Shown: in pieces, positions 17,406 through 27,464 of the stretch
Position numbering within the stretch: the first letter of the stretch is position 1
Layout of the letters: the number at the start of each line of letters is the position of its first letter
DNA from: Chromatiales bacterium
GTDB lineage: Bacteria; Pseudomonadota; Gammaproteobacteria; Steroidobacterales; Woeseiaceae
Length of the DNA: 39,102 nt
Assembly: GCA_024679535.1 (NCBI GenBank)
Contig: JAIBDF010000013.1
Span: forward strand, 1 to 39,102
Reading direction: 5' to 3'
Program-made: the position numbers and the translations under genes
The notes under the pieces: generated by a model
Told to the model about the DNA's origin: nothing
Database searches by the model: none
The model's input: only the letters and a program-made list of their open reading frames with translations

Positions 17406-17452
17406 ATCCCTTGACTCCATCACAAGGTCATCTAAGTTGTCTGTCCTGTTCT

Positions 17453-17479
17453 AACGCCTGAACAATGGCTTCGTTGACA
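17453..17479 (-). promoter_or_regulatory. Candidate ECF-type promoter for the sigma operon
   Basis: On the minus strand TGTCAAC (17479-17473), a 16-base spacer and CGTTAGA starting at 17456 lie ahead of the sigma gene. The layout resembles ECF promoters such as the ECF41 type (TGTCACA-16-CGTC). Transcription would start about 40 bases before the ATG at 17405. Confidence 0.45.
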
Positions 17480-17517
17480 CCCGTCGCAGGAGAAATCGGG
17501 CGCATTATGTTAATTCG

Positions 17518-19740
17518 GTGAGCACTATCTCAGACAAGCAGCACCCGGTACTCAAGGTCGCGGTTAACGTACCGCTGTCGCGTGAGTTCGATTACCTGCC
17601 CCCGAAGGGCGAGCCGATACCCGTACCGGGATCCCGGGTACTCGTGCAGTTCGGGCCACGCCGTCAGGTAGGCCTCGTGGTCGGCCACGCAGACGGTTCG
17701 GAACTGCCGCGCGAGAAGATTCGGCACTGTATCGAAGTGCTGGACGACGAGCCTCTGTTTGGCAAGGACGATCTGGCTCTGGTTCGATTTACGAGCAACT
17801 ATTATCACCACCCTGTCGGCGAGGTCGTCGCCGCCGCCATGCCCGCCATCCTGCGGCAAGGCAAGGCCCTGCACCCGGTTGTCCAGATGATTGCGGTGAC
17901 GGACCTCGGTCGCACAGCTGATATTGAAGCCCTCGCCAGGCGGGCTCCGAGGCAGGCCGAACTGCTCGAAACCCTGTGCGATGCCGGCGGTGACGGCCTT
18001 GAAGCAGACCAGCTGACCGAACTGCTGCCAAACTGGCGCCGCGTGGCCAGCTCGCTGTTCGCAAAGGGCCTGATCGAGCGTTTCGAGGCCCGCTGCGGGG
18101 AATTCGACGAGACTCTCGCGCCTGCGGCAACGCCCGGACCGCAGCTTAACGGTGACCAGCGCCAGGCGCTCGAAATATTGCGGAGCAACCTCGACGTTGG
18201 CGCCTACCTGCTGGAGGGCGTCACCGGCAGCGGCAAGACCGAGGTCTACCTGCAGCGCATGCAGGACATTATCGAACAGGGCAAACAGGTGCTCGTGCTT
18301 GTCCCCGAAATCGGGCTGACGCCACAGCTCGTCTCGCGATTGCGCAAGCGACTTGGCATCGAGCCGGCATTGCTGCACTCGGGCCTCACTGACATTGAGC
18401 GGCTTGCCGCCTGGCGGGCTGCCCGCTCGGGTGCGGCCCGCCTCGTCGTCGGTACGCGCTCAGCGATATTCACACCGCTGAAAAAGCCGGGCCTGATCAT
18501 TGTCGACGAGGAACACGATCACTCGTTCAAGCAGCAAGAAGGTTTGCGTTATTCGGCGCGCGACCTTGCGATCGTGCGTGCCAAACACCTTGGTGTTCAG
18601 GTGATCCTCGGCACCGCTACACCGACGCTCGAAATGCTGCATCACTGTCGCAGCGGCGCTTACAAGCTCATTCGATTGCCGCGGCGAGCGGGCGGTGCCA
18701 AACCGCCATCCCTGCACCTTATCGATACGGCGCGCGCGCCGGCCAACGACGGCTTAAGCGCGCCGTTGATCGATGCAATCCGCAGCCACCTGCAGACAGA
18801 TGGCCAGGTGCTGATATTCCTAAACCGGCGCGGCTTCGCTCCCACATTAATCTGCTCGAGCTGCGGTCATATCGCCGGTTGCGATCGCTGTGACTCGCGC
18901 CTGACCGTGCACGCACGGCAGGGACAGCTGCGTTGCCATCACTGTGGCCTGACGCGCCCGCTCGGCACCGCCTGCAGCGAATGTGGGGAACCGGTCAAGC
19001 CCCTGGGAGAGGGCACCGAGCGGCTTGAAGATGCGCTGCGCCAGCACTTTCCCGAGCGCGTCATCATGCGGATCGACAGCGACAGCACACAGAAGAAAGG
19101 CTCCATGATCGATGCCCTCGATCAGGCCAAAGAGGGGCAGGCCGAGATTCTTGTCGGCACGCAAATGCTGTCCAAGGGTCACCACTTTCCTAAATTGTCG
19201 CTGGTCGGCATCGTCAATGCGGACCAGGGCCTCTTCGGCACCGATTTTCGCAGCAGCGAACGCATGGCGCAGTCGATCGTGCAGGTCGCCGGCCGGGCCG
19301 GTCGGGAGCGCCGGGCAGGAGACGTTCTGATCCAGACCGCGTTCCCGGAGCACGCGTTTTGGTCCACGCTGATCAGCGGCGGTTACGAACGAGTCGCGGA
19401 GGAGGCGCTTGCTGAACGCAAGGCGACACACTGGCCGCCGTACACGCGCCTTGCGCTGATTCGTTCAGCTGCCCACCGACGTGAGGACGCGATCGGTCTT
19501 CTCGAGGTCGCGCAACGCACGCTACAGCGGCATTGCGGAGACCAACTGCGGGTTCTTGGGCCCGTCGACGCCCCTATGGCACGCAAGGCCGGCCGACATC
19601 GCGCGCAGCTGTTGCTGCAATCCACCGATCGCCGTCGTTTGCACATCTTGCTGCGCGAGCTTCGACTGGTCCTCGAACAGGAACCCGCTGCTCGCAAGGT
19701 TCGGTGGTCAATCGACGTGGACCCGATCGAATTGTTCTGA
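17518..19740 (+). CDS. priA: Primosomal replication factor N' (replication-restart helicase)
   Basis: Superfamily 2 DNA helicase of 740 residues that rebuilds replication forks by loading DnaB through PriB/DnaT or PriC. The N-terminal 3'-end-binding domain (ITEFDYLP-type opening REFDYLPPKGEPIPVPGSRV) is followed by the Walker A loop GVTGSGKTEVYL near 234-245 and Walker B DEEH at 330-333. Eight cysteines bind two zinc ions: 446, 449, 455, 458, 473, 476, 486 and 489. Motif VI region is QVAGRAGRE. The start is a GTG without a clear Shine-Dalgarno. A perfect TTGACA upstream has no -10 at the right distance. argS follows within 14 bases. Confidence 0.97.
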   Translation: MSTISDKQHPVLKVAVNVPLSREFDYLPPKGEPIPVPGSRVLVQFGPRRQVGLVVGHADGSELPREKIRHCIEVLDDEPLFGKDDLALVRFTSNYYHHPVGEVVAAAMPAILRQGKALHPVVQMIAVTDLGRTADIEALARRAPRQAELLETLCDAGGDGLEADQLTELLPNWRRVASSLFAKGLIERFEARCGEFDETLAPAATPGPQLNGDQRQALEILRSNLDVGAYLLEGVTGSGKTEVYLQRMQDIIEQGKQVLVLVPEIGLTPQLVSRLRKRLGIEPALLHSGLTDIERLAAWRAARSGAARLVVGTRSAIFTPLKKPGLIIVDEEHDHSFKQQEGLRYSARDLAIVRAKHLGVQVILGTATPTLEMLHHCRSGAYKLIRLPRRAGGAKPPSLHLIDTARAPANDGLSAPLIDAIRSHLQTDGQVLIFLNRRGFAPTLICSSCGHIAGCDRCDSRLTVHARQGQLRCHHCGLTRPLGTACSECGEPVKPLGEGTERLEDALRQHFPERVIMRIDSDSTQKKGSMIDALDQAKEGQAEILVGTQMLSKGHHFPKLSLVGIVNADQGLFGTDFRSSERMAQSIVQVAGRAGRERRAGDVLIQTAFPEHAFWSTLISGGYERVAEEALAERKATHWPPYTRLALIRSAAHRREDAIGLLEVAQRTLQRHCGDQLRVLGPVDAPMARKAGRHRAQLLLQSTDRRRLHILLRELRLVLEQEPAARKVRWSIDVDPIELF

Positions 19741-19753
19741 TTCAATGCGCGCC

Positions 19754-21502
19754 ATGAAACACATCGTCGCCGAACTCGTACAAACCGCCCTGTCTCGCCT
19801 GCCCGAGCTCTCCGAAGCCGCTGCCGATCTCGCGATCGAAGGCACCGTGGAGCGCACGCGTGATGCCAGTCACGGAGACTTCGCCAGCAACGTGGCTATG
19901 CGTCTGGCAAAGCCTGCCCGCAGGAGCCCGCGCGACATTGCCGCAGCCATTGTGGAGGCATTGGGCGACAGCCCGGACGTGGACAAGGTCGAGATTGCCG
20001 GCCCGGGATTCATCAATTTCTATCTGAGCCCCGCCGCCTTTCATGCCGAGCTCGAGGCCATCCTGACTGCCGGTGAGCGCTACGGTCGACAGGCGTCAAA
20101 AGAGCACCCGAGGATACTCCTCGAATTTGTATCGGCTAATCCGACCGGTCCGCTGCATGTCGGGCATGGCCGCGGTGCTTCCTACGGCGCCACGGTAGGC
20201 AACCTTCTCGAGGCAGTCGGCTATCCCGTGCACCGGGAATACTACGTCAACGATGCGGGCCGCCAGATGGACATTCTCGGCGCCAGCGTCTGGCTGCGCT
20301 GGCTTGAAGCGAACGGCGTCGACGTTGACTTTCCGCAGGGCGGTTACCGCGGCGCGTATATTCGCGAAATTGCCGCGGCCATCGATACGAGCGGCATCGA
20401 GCCGGTGACGGCCGACGCTGTGTCAGACGGATTGCCGGACAACACAGACGAGAATGCCGACGCCTATGTCGACGCCCTCGTTGCACGCTGCAAGGAGCTG
20501 CATGGCGAAGACGGCTTCGACAAAATGCGGCAGCAGGCGCTCGAATCAATTCGTGACGAAATCCGTGACGACCTCGAAGACTTCGGCGTACATTTCGACG
20601 AGTGGTTCTCCGAGCAAAGCCTGACGAAGGCTAAGCGCGTAGACGACGCCCTCGCTGTACTCGAAGAGCGCGGCATGCTGTACAAGAAAGACGGCGCGAC
20701 CTGGTTTCCGGCCACGCAGTTCGGCGATGAAAAAGATCGCGTCGTCGTACGTGAAAACGGCGTCAAAACCTACTTTGCCTCGGACATCGCCTACCATTTT
20801 GACAAACGCGAACGTGGTTACGATCACCTGATCGATATCCTCGGCGCAGACCATCACGGTTATGTCACTCGCGTGCGCGCGGGACTCGAGGCGATGGGTT
20901 ATGAGGCGGACGATCTTGAGGTCAAGCTCGTGCAGTTCGTCACGCTCTATCGAGGCGGCGAGCGAATGCAGATGTCAACGCGATCGGGCCAGTTCGACAC
21001 ACTGCGGCAGCTGCGCAACGAGGTAGGCAACGACGCGGCGCGCTTCTACTACGTGATGCGTTCGAACGACCAGCATCTCGATTTCGACCTCGATATCGCG
21101 ACCTCGCAGTCAAACGACAATCCCGTGTACTACATTCAGTATGCTCACGCGCGCGTGGCGAGTGTCTTGCGCCAGCTCGAAGAGAAATCACTGGGGTTTG
21201 ACGCCGCCAACGGGCGCGAACAGCTTGGCCTCCTCGATGAGCCGCTGGAGAAAGCCTTGATGACAACTTTGAGTCGATATCCCGAGGTTGTAGAACTGGC
21301 GGCAAACAATCGTGCACCGCAGCATCTGGTGCATTACCTGCGCGATCTTGCGAATGATTTTCATACTTATTACAACGCACACGCCTTTATCGTTGACGAG
21401 GCGGCGCTGCGCGACGCTCGCCTTTACCTGATTTGTGCAACTCGCAACGTCATTGCCAATGGCCTTGGCATCCTGGGCGTTTCGGCGCCGGAGAAAATGT
21501 AG
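19754..21502 (+). CDS. argS: Arginyl-tRNA synthetase
   Basis: Class I synthetase of 582 residues that charges tRNA-Arg in the cytoplasm. It begins with the ArgRS N-terminal domain, with the family signature GDFASNVAMRLAK near 38-50. The HIGH loop is NPTGPLHVGHGRGASYG. The KMSKS position reads MQMSTRSG, the ArgRS variant. The DALR anticodon-binding domain starts near YYIQYAHARVASVLRQLEE. The ATG at 19754 gives the usual MKHIVAELVQTAL start; another ATG is three codons upstream. No Shine-Dalgarno is seen, so it probably relies on readthrough of ribosomes from priA. The last base of its TAG is the first of the GTG start of the SPOR gene. Confidence 0.97.
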   Translation: MKHIVAELVQTALSRLPELSEAAADLAIEGTVERTRDASHGDFASNVAMRLAKPARRSPRDIAAAIVEALGDSPDVDKVEIAGPGFINFYLSPAAFHAELEAILTAGERYGRQASKEHPRILLEFVSANPTGPLHVGHGRGASYGATVGNLLEAVGYPVHREYYVNDAGRQMDILGASVWLRWLEANGVDVDFPQGGYRGAYIREIAAAIDTSGIEPVTADAVSDGLPDNTDENADAYVDALVARCKELHGEDGFDKMRQQALESIRDEIRDDLEDFGVHFDEWFSEQSLTKAKRVDDALAVLEERGMLYKKDGATWFPATQFGDEKDRVVVRENGVKTYFASDIAYHFDKRERGYDHLIDILGADHHGYVTRVRAGLEAMGYEADDLEVKLVQFVTLYRGGERMQMSTRSGQFDTLRQLRNEVGNDAARFYYVMRSNDQHLDFDLDIATSQSNDNPVYYIQYAHARVASVLRQLEEKSLGFDAANGREQLGLLDEPLEKALMTTLSRYPEVVELAANNRAPQHLVHYLRDLANDFHTYYNAHAFIVDEAALRDARLYLICATRNVIANGLGILGVSAPEKM

Positions 21503-22113
21503 TGGCGCAGAGGAAAAAGAGGCGCCGCTCAACGCGCAGGCCCGCCAGCTCGGGAACATCGCCCGTCGTTGCCATGTTGTTTGGCCTCGCTGTCGGCCTG
21601 TCGGTCGCTGTGGCCGTGTACGTCAAGGACCGTCGAGAGGAACCAGCGGGAGGGCCTTCAGGCGTGAACCCTGCGGTGACGGAAGCCGCGCCCACACCGG
21701 CAAGCATGCAGGGCGCGCTCGATGACAACGGTGAAACCGCGGGAAGTTCTTCCGGCCCGAACGCCGAGAAGGAAAAGCGTTTCACTTTCTACGATATTCT
21801 GCCGAACGTCGAAGTCGTCACCCCCGAGGAAACACCTGAGGCCCAGGCCGATGTCGCACCGCAGGCCGTGGTCGAACCTGGCCTCTACGTCCTGCAGGCT
21901 GGCTCGTTCTCAACTAGCACCGATGCCGATCGCCGCCGCGCAGAACTCGCGCTGCACGGCATCGAATCGATAACCCAACGCGTCAAGGTCAATGACCGCA
22001 ATTACCACCGTGTGTACGTTGGGCCGACCGACGATCTCGATGAACTGAACATGCTGCGCAGCCGTCTGCACGCGGCCAAGATAGACGTTCTTCGAATACG
22101 GCTCAGTGATTAG
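21502..22113 (+). CDS. FtsN-like SPOR-domain protein
   Basis: A 203-residue type II membrane protein. A basic N-terminus (QRKKRRRSTRRPA) precedes one membrane helix SPVVAMLFGLAVGLSVAVAV near 22-41, a low-complexity Pro/Glu/Ala linker, and a C-terminal SPOR domain from GLYVLQAGSFSTSTDADRRR to KIDVLRIRLSD. SPOR domains bind glycan strands lacking stem peptides at division sites. The GTG at 21502 overlaps the argS stop by one base and has GGAG nine bases upstream, so the argS end serves as its leader. The priA-argS-SPOR order is common in gammaproteobacteria, and this protein is a likely cell-division factor. Confidence 0.9.
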   Translation: MAQRKKRRRSTRRPASSGTSPVVAMLFGLAVGLSVAVAVYVKDRREEPAGGPSGVNPAVTEAAPTPASMQGALDDNGETAGSSSGPNAEKEKRFTFYDILPNVEVVTPEETPEAQADVAPQAVVEPGLYVLQAGSFSTSTDADRRRAELALHGIESITQRVKVNDRNYHRVYVGPTDDLDELNMLRSRLHAAKIDVLRIRLSD

Positions 22114-23293
22114 CGTCCGTACAACGTGCTTGCTTCTCGCGCTGTCGTTGCTGGCAGCCTGCGCTACGCCGCCGGAACCTGTGGGTGCGCCTGACCCTGC
22201 GCAAGCCCCTGACCCTGTGGCAGTATCTCCAGACCCGCAGGGGGTCACGGCTGAAGCCACTCCCCCACCCGCCACTCCCACGCTGATAACCATCGCCTCA
22301 GTCGGCGACATGATGATTGGTACCGATTTTCCACAGAACCATCTGCCCGATGACGATGGCGCCAGCTTCCTCGCCCACGTTACGCCGATACTTTCTGCTG
22401 CTGATATTGCATTCGGTAATCTCGAGGGCGTGCTGATGGATGGTGGCGAACCCGCGAAAAAGTGCAGCAATCCAAGCGCATGTTACCTGTTCCGGTCCCC
22501 CACCCGCTATGTGCAGCATTACCGCGATGCTGGATTCGATGTGCTCAGCCTCGCGAACAATCACGCTCGGGATTTTGGCGAAGAGGGTCGCACCAGCAGT
22601 ATGCAAGCCATTGCGGCGGCCGGCATGCATCACTCCGGCCGGGTGGATGACTTTGCGAGCATGGAGCTGGATGGCCTGAAGATTGCCGTACTCGCATACG
22701 CGGTTACCAAAAACTCGAACATGCTGCTCGACTATGAGCTCGCCTTCACCACCGTGGCGGAGTTTGCCGCAACCCATGACATCGTCATCATTTCGTTCCA
22801 TGGCGGCGCGGAAGGCACGGACGCCACGCATGTGCCGTTTGCTGAAGAGGAGTACTACGGTGAACCGCGCGGAGACATCGTCTGGTTTGCCCGCGGCGTG
22901 GTCGATGCGGGAGCAGACCTGGTGATCGGCCATGGCCCACACGTGGTGCGCGGCATGGAGCGCTACAAGGGCCGATTGATTGCTTATAGCCTGGGCAACT
23001 TCGCCACGTACTACGGCATCAGCGTCGCCGGCATCAAGGGCATCGCACCCATTTTGACCGCCACCCTCGACGATGAAGGGAAATTCATCGAGGGGAACAT
23101 TGTCTCAACCATCCAGCTGCGGCCCGACGGCCCCAGCATTGACCCGAAGAATCGCGCATTGAATCTGATTCGTGGCTTGTCCGTTGAGGACTTCGGCGAA
23201 CCAGGCCTCGCCTTTCTTCCGGATGGCGGCGTGCGCCCAGCCGATCGGCCCGAAGTACCGCAACATGAGTTAGCGCTTAGTCGTCCGAACTAA
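22106..23293 (+). CDS. CapA/PgsA-like metallophosphatase lipoprotein
   Basis: A 395-residue exported lipoprotein (lipobox LAAC, Cys19) with a repetitive linker built of PDP units, then a CapA domain with the calcineurin-like metallophosphatase pattern: SVGDMMIGTDF, FGNLEGVL, SLANNHARDFGEEG, VIISFHGGAEG, GHGPHVVRGME and YSLGNF. All expected Asp, Asn and His ligands are present. CapA proteins are required for poly-gamma-glutamate synthesis in Bacillus, but no pgsB/C-type genes lie nearby, so the substrate here is unknown. It starts at a GTG that overlaps the SPOR stop by eight bases and has no Shine-Dalgarno, which suggests translational coupling. Its end overlaps the convergent ntrX by 17 bases. 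Confidence 0.88.
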   Translation: MISVRTTCLLLALSLLAACATPPEPVGAPDPAQAPDPVAVSPDPQGVTAEATPPPATPTLITIASVGDMMIGTDFPQNHLPDDDGASFLAHVTPILSAADIAFGNLEGVLMDGGEPAKKCSNPSACYLFRSPTRYVQHYRDAGFDVLSLANNHARDFGEEGRTSSMQAIAAAGMHHSGRVDDFASMELDGLKIAVLAYAVTKNSNMLLDYELAFTTVAEFAATHDIVIISFHGGAEGTDATHVPFAEEEYYGEPRGDIVWFARGVVDAGADLVIGHGPHVVRGMERYKGRLIAYSLGNFATYYGISVAGIKGIAPILTATLDDEGKFIEGNIVSTIQLRPDGPSIDPKNRALNLIRGLSVEDFGEPGLAFLPDGGVRPADRPEVPQHELALSRPN

Positions 23294-24644
23294 CCGACTT
23301 GAAATCAACGCCCAGTGACCGGAGCTTCCGGTACAGGTGCGTCCTCTCCATACCAACGCGTTTCGCCAGCTGCCCCACCTTGCCGCCGCACAGCACCAGC
23401 TGTTGCTGCAGGTAAGCCCTTTCGAACTGCTCGCGAGCTTCACGCAACGGCAGCGCCAGTAAATCCTGCTTGACGAGCGGTTCGTCGAGCGGGGCGGCAG
23501 CGGAGATTTCTGCCTCCACTTCTTCCAGCGCAATGTCATCGCTGCTGCCTGACAAGAGGAGGCGACGCACGAGATTCTTCAGCTCGCGCACGTTATCCGG
23601 CCATGGGTAGTTGCGCAGCCGGTTCTGGGCGGCGACGCTCAGACGCCGGAACGTCAACCCTTCTGAATCGACCAGCTTGTCAACGTAGTACGTCAACAAC
23701 TCCGGAACGTCTTCGGCGTAATCCCGTAATGGCGGAACGCGTAATGACAGTTCGCTCAACTGCGAGATGAGATCACGCCGCAGTTCGCCGGCTACAATGC
23801 GTGCCTCGTACTCCGGTCGCACGGTCGCAACGAGACGCACATCAACCTTGATGGGCGATGTGCCCCCGATACGCGTAAACCTGCCGCTGTCGAGGATACC
23901 GTACAGCACCTTCTGCGCGGTGAGCCCGAGATCCGAAAGTTCGTCGATAACCAGTGTGCCGCCCGATGCTCTTTCAAAGGCCCCTGCTGTCACTTCGCCG
24001 CCGTGCTCACTGCCAAATAACTGCTCTTCGCAATTCGCATCCGTTAGCGACGCAGCCGTCAACGTCGTGAGCGGTTCGTCGGCGCGACGACTGAGTCCGT
24101 GCATGTAGCGGGCGAAAGCGCTACGACCCGTGCCGGGTTCGCCGCTTATCAGAACCGAACCATCATGACGTGCGTATTGTTGAACGCGCTCTCGCAGACC
24201 CTTCATGAGTGCACTGCGTCCAACTGGAGCAAGTAATGATGGCAACAAATAGTGCGCGGCCCTTGATTGGTTGCCCGCTGACTCGAGGGCCGCCTCCACC
24301 GTGCGCAACAGCTTGGCGAGAGATAACGGTTTCTCGACAAAGTCGAACGCGCCGAGCCGGGTGGCTTCAACAGCGGTATCAACGGTGCCGTGGCCCGACA
24401 TGATGACGACCGGGCAATTCAGTTCGCCAGTGTCGGACCATTCCCTGAGTAACGTGATGCCGTCGGTGTCTGGCATCCAGATGTCGAGGAGAATCAGGTC
24501 AAAGTTGTGGTCAACCCGCGCCCGGCGCGCCTCCGTCGCATCAGCGGCAGCCGTGACATCGTAACTCTCGTCCGTAAGAATATCCTTGATCAATGTGCGA
24601 ATATCCGCTTCGTCATCGACCACCAGTACATGAGGTTTTCTCAT
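23277..24644 (-). CDS. ntrX: NtrX-like response regulator with degenerate AAA+ motifs
   Basis: A 455-residue regulator: receiver domain (1-120) with acidic pair Asp10-Asp11, phospho-acceptor Asp54, Ser83 and Lys105; AAA+ domain (about 135-370); Fis-type helix-turn-helix (about 415-445, [20 protein letters not shown]). It is the partner of the adjacent NtrY kinase. The Walker A loop reads GEPGTGRS, with Arg174 in place of the usual Lys, while Walker B IDE at 233-235 remains. The sigma-54 contact motif GAFTGA is absent; the matching stretch is [16 protein letters not shown] (212-227). This suggests a factor that no longer drives sigma-54 and acts by binding DNA, an inference. ATGA overlap couples it to ntrY. 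Confidence 0.92.
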   Translation of the reverse strand: MRKPHVLVVDDEADIRTLIKDILTDESYDVTAAADATEARRARVDHNFDLILLDIWMPDTDGITLLREWSDTGELNCPVVIMSGHGTVDTAVEATRLGAFDFVEKPLSLAKLLRTVEAALESAGNQSRAAHYLLPSLLAPVGRSALMKGLRERVQQYARHDGSVLISGEPGTGRSAFARYMHGLSRRADEPLTTLTAASLTDANCEEQLFGSEHGGEVTAGAFERASGGTLVIDELSDLGLTAQKVLYGILDSGRFTRIGGTSPIKVDVRLVATVRPEYEARIVAGELRRDLISQLSELSLRVPPLRDYAEDVPELLTYYVDKLVDSEGLTFRRLSVAAQNRLRNYPWPDNVRELKNLVRRLLLSGSSDDIALEEVEAEISAAAPLDEPLVKQDLLALPLREAREQFERAYLQQQLVLCGGKVGQLAKRVGMERTHLYRKLRSLGVDFKSVSSDD

Positions 24645-26875
24645 GCGTGTTCCCTCCTTTTCTCAGCGCGCCCTGGCGCTTTGGCAATCATCAGTTCACG
24701 TGCCGCCTCATTGAGTGGCAACCGTATGCTGATCATCGCTCCCCCATCATCGCGATTTCTGGCCCTGATCGAGCCGACGTGTTCTTCCACAAGCTTTTTA
24801 ACTATCGCCAGGCCCAAGCCCGTGCCTTTCGGCTTGGTTGTGACATAGGGATCGAAAACTTGGCTCACCGCGCCCGCCTGGAAGCCGGGGCCATTGTCTT
24901 CTACTTTGATCTGTACGACATCGACGCCGTCGACCTCCGCCGCGCTTACATGCACATCAATCTGGCCGTCTGTTGAATTTTCCAGCGCCTCGACGGCATT
25001 GCGAAGAAGGTTATGCAGCATCTGCCGCACGCGGCCCATATCCGCCTCGACCATTGACATGGTCGGGTCCGATGTGAGGACGATCCGTACATTGCTCTCC
25101 TGCGCTCGATACAGGTCGACCACCTCATGGACGAGTTTGTCGAGATCAAACAGACTCAGTTCCATGTCCGGTGCACGCGCATAGTCACTGAATGCGTTGA
25201 CCATCTCCTTCATCGCCTCCACCTGTTGCACGATCGTGTGCGTTGCGCGATCGAGAATCTGCGCCTCCTCTGCGGGCATTGTGTGCAGGTATTTGTGACG
25301 CATACGCTCAGCTGATAACTGAATGGGCGTAAGCGGATTCTTGATTTCGTGCGCGAGCCGACGCGCCACCTCGCCCCAGGCGGCATCGCGTTGCGCCTGC
25401 AGCAATGCCGTGATGTCGTCGAAGACAACAACGTAACCAGCGGCATGGTCCTCATCGCCCGGCAGCGCGGTACAGGCGCAGCTCAGCACCCTTCGACCTA
25501 CCTCTCCGCGCAGCACGATCTGTTCGCGCCAATCGGTTTCATTGGCATCGATATGCACCCGAGCAACGTCGACAAATTGTTCCAGCAGCGCGTGCCCCCT
25601 GGCCGCTTCGACCAGCGGCTCTCCGACGCGATGCTCGAAATTAACGCCGAGGATCGATCCGGCAGCCTGGTTGGCGTTGCGTATCCGCAGGTCCGACTCC
25701 AGCGCAAGTACGCCGGTCGACAAACGTGCCAGGATAACTTCAAGATTGGTGCGTTCAGCTTCGACCAGCGCCTGGCTGAGGCTGGCCTCACGTCGCGCCG
25801 TGGCCAGGCGCTGCGTCATGTCGTTGAACGAACTGACCAGGAAGCCGATCTCGTCGCGTGACGGCGTTGGCAGTCGGGTGTCAAAGTCGCCCATCGCAAC
25901 CGCGCGCGTACCGGCCACGAGATCCTGAATCGGTGCGACCAGCCGGCGGGACAGGACAAACGCACCCGCGATCGCCGTCAAAAGGCTAAGTAATAATACA
26001 AACGCCAGCGTCCACGTCAGGAGATCTTTCAGGTCCTCCCGGAAAAACACCAGCTGCTGATATTCCTGATATGAGCGCTCGACACTGCTCACCATCTTGC
26101 CGAGTCTGTCCGTCACCGGGTAGTGCCCCTGCAGGACCCGCGCCGGTTGCGCGCGGCTACCCTGATACGTAAACACGACGGCTGTACGAACTTCGACGCC
26201 ACCAGTTGACATCGATTCGAGGCTGACGAAAGGCCGCGCCTGCTGCATCTGGAGGACGACTTCTTCGGACAGCGGTTTCGGCAGGGTTGCGGTTGCGCTG
26301 TCGGTGCTGGTCGCAAGCACGATGTTGTGATCACCGTAGAGCGTCAGCTCGCTCGCACCGCTTTCTCTACGCAACATGCCCAGCTCGAAAACCAGCTGTC
26401 GTTCGTTGGCCACAGCGAGGCGTTGTGCAGCCGCCTGTGTCGACTGCAAATTACGGCGCTTCTGGAATTCGAGCGCGGCCCTGCTCAACGCCAGGGCGTT
26501 GTCGAGGCCCTCTTCGACCTCGACGTTGAACCAGCTGTCTATGCCGTGATTGATAAACTGCGTGGAAAAGTAAAAGACGACGATAAGCGGCAGCACGGCA
26601 AGCCCGACGAACATACCCACCATGCGCGCCTTGAGTTTTGCGCCAGGCACATTGTTGCGATAGTCGCTAAACAGGCGTGACAGATTGCCAATCAGCAACG
26701 CGATTAGCAGTACACCGCCGATAATATTGGTCCACAGGATAATTTCCTGCATGCGATCGAAGTCGGCCGACTTCTGCACCGTTTGGGTCAGCAGAAACAG
26801 CGCCGCAAGGGCCATGCCAACGCCCAGCGTCGCGATCAGGATATAAAAAGCTCGCTTTAGTGTTCGAGCAACCAT
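24641..26875 (-). CDS. ntrY: NtrY-like membrane sensor histidine kinase
   Basis: Inner-membrane kinase of about 744 residues: three N-terminal hydrophobic segments within the first 105 residues, a periplasmic sensor region of about 180 residues, a further membrane helix near 290-310, HAMP (around 311-362, [20 protein letters not shown]), a PAS domain (about 375-490), and a HisKA/HATPase core. The H box is [18 protein letters not shown] with phospho-His near 509; N, G1 and G2 boxes are [18 protein letters not shown] and [13 protein letters not shown]. The start is uncertain: GTG at 26902, ATG at 26884 and ATG at 26875 are all in frame and none has a good Shine-Dalgarno. The 5' end overlaps DUF4390. 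NtrYX systems respond to nitrogen or redox state. Confidence 0.93.
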   Translation of the reverse strand: MVARTLKRAFYILIATLGVGMALAALFLLTQTVQKSADFDRMQEIILWTNIIGGVLLIALLIGNLSRLFSDYRNNVPGAKLKARMVGMFVGLAVLPLIVVFYFSTQFINHGIDSWFNVEVEEGLDNALALSRAALEFQKRRNLQSTQAAAQRLAVANERQLVFELGMLRRESGASELTLYGDHNIVLATSTDSATATLPKPLSEEVVLQMQQARPFVSLESMSTGGVEVRTAVVFTYQGSRAQPARVLQGHYPVTDRLGKMVSSVERSYQEYQQLVFFREDLKDLLTWTLAFVLLLSLLTAIAGAFVLSRRLVAPIQDLVAGTRAVAMGDFDTRLPTPSRDEIGFLVSSFNDMTQRLATARREASLSQALVEAERTNLEVILARLSTGVLALESDLRIRNANQAAGSILGVNFEHRVGEPLVEAARGHALLEQFVDVARVHIDANETDWREQIVLRGEVGRRVLSCACTALPGDEDHAAGYVVVFDDITALLQAQRDAAWGEVARRLAHEIKNPLTPIQLSAERMRHKYLHTMPAEEAQILDRATHTIVQQVEAMKEMVNAFSDYARAPDMELSLFDLDKLVHEVVDLYRAQESNVRIVLTSDPTMSMVEADMGRVRQMLHNLLRNAVEALENSTDGQIDVHVSAAEVDGVDVVQIKVEDNGPGFQAGAVSQVFDPYVTTKPKGTGLGLAIVKKLVEEHVGSIRARNRDDGGAMISIRLPLNEAARELMIAKAPGRAEKRREHA

Positions 26876-27456
26876 TCCAACCATTCGCTTTGTAACTGCC
26901 ACTCGCCGCGCCAGAAAAACAGTACACGCAGTGCGGCGGGATAACGTTCCGTATTGAGCATGGCCCGCAGCCGCACGCGGTATTCTGCTTCGGCGGCGAG
27001 TAAGGCGTTGTCAATAACGGGCAATCCCTGGACCCGGCCCAGGCTGTTCAGTGCGGAGTAAAGCGTCGCGAAGGAATCCTGATCTCCACTGTTGTTGTTG
27101 CGAACGATGTAGCGCTGACTGACAGGCGAAAACTCCAACTCGTAGCGCAAGGCCAGCTCGGCCTCGACATCGTCAGGCAAAAAGCGACGCGAGCGTATCA
27201 CCTGCAGCTGCAACTCGATGGTCAGCGTGACGCCGCTATCCAGCGCGGCAAGCGCCTCGGAGGACAGGACCAGTTGCAGGCGCGCATCGAGCTTGTGTAC
27301 GCCATCAACCAGATCAGTCGATGCCGAGCGAACTTCGAAGTAGCCCTCACGCTCGACATCCTGCGCCAGCCCGGTACCCAGGGCGGACACAGCCAGCAGT
27401 ACGAGCAATGCGTGCTTGACGCCTGTCTTTTTTGTTCGGGCGGGCTTGAGTGACAT
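26857..27456 (-). CDS. DUF4390 domain exported protein
   Basis: Exported protein of 199 residues. A basic N-terminus and hydrophobic core ([19 protein letters not shown]) make a signal peptide, and the mature part is mostly beta-strand: [58 protein letters not shown], ending with a Trp-rich [20 protein letters not shown]. The pattern and position between rsmB and ntrY match DUF4390, a family found at this place in many gammaproteobacteria and of unknown function. The ATG at 27456 is chosen because earlier codons overlap rsmB and would ruin the signal peptide. Conserved linkage suggests it may feed the NtrY sensor, but this is inference. Confidence 0.85.
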   Translation of the reverse strand: MSLKPARTKKTGVKHALLVLLAVSALGTGLAQDVEREGYFEVRSASTDLVDGVHKLDARLQLVLSSEALAALDSGVTLTIELQLQVIRSRRFLPDDVEAELALRYELEFSPVSQRYIVRNNNSGDQDSFATLYSALNSLGRVQGLPVIDNALLAAEAEYRVRLRAMLNTERYPAALRVLFFWRGEWQLQSEWLEWLLEH

Positions 27457-27464
27457 CGTATTCT

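Noticed and set aside
17474..17479. Perfect TTGACA upstream of priA on the plus strand
   Set aside because: No -10-like hexamer lies 15-19 bases downstream (the next AT-rich stretch is 26 bases away). The same bases fit better as the -35 of the ECF-type promoter on the other strand.
22180..22260. Short tandem-like GACCCTG units
   Set aside because: They encode the PDP-rich linker of the CapA-like lipoprotein and are imperfect; no mobile or regulatory meaning is evident.
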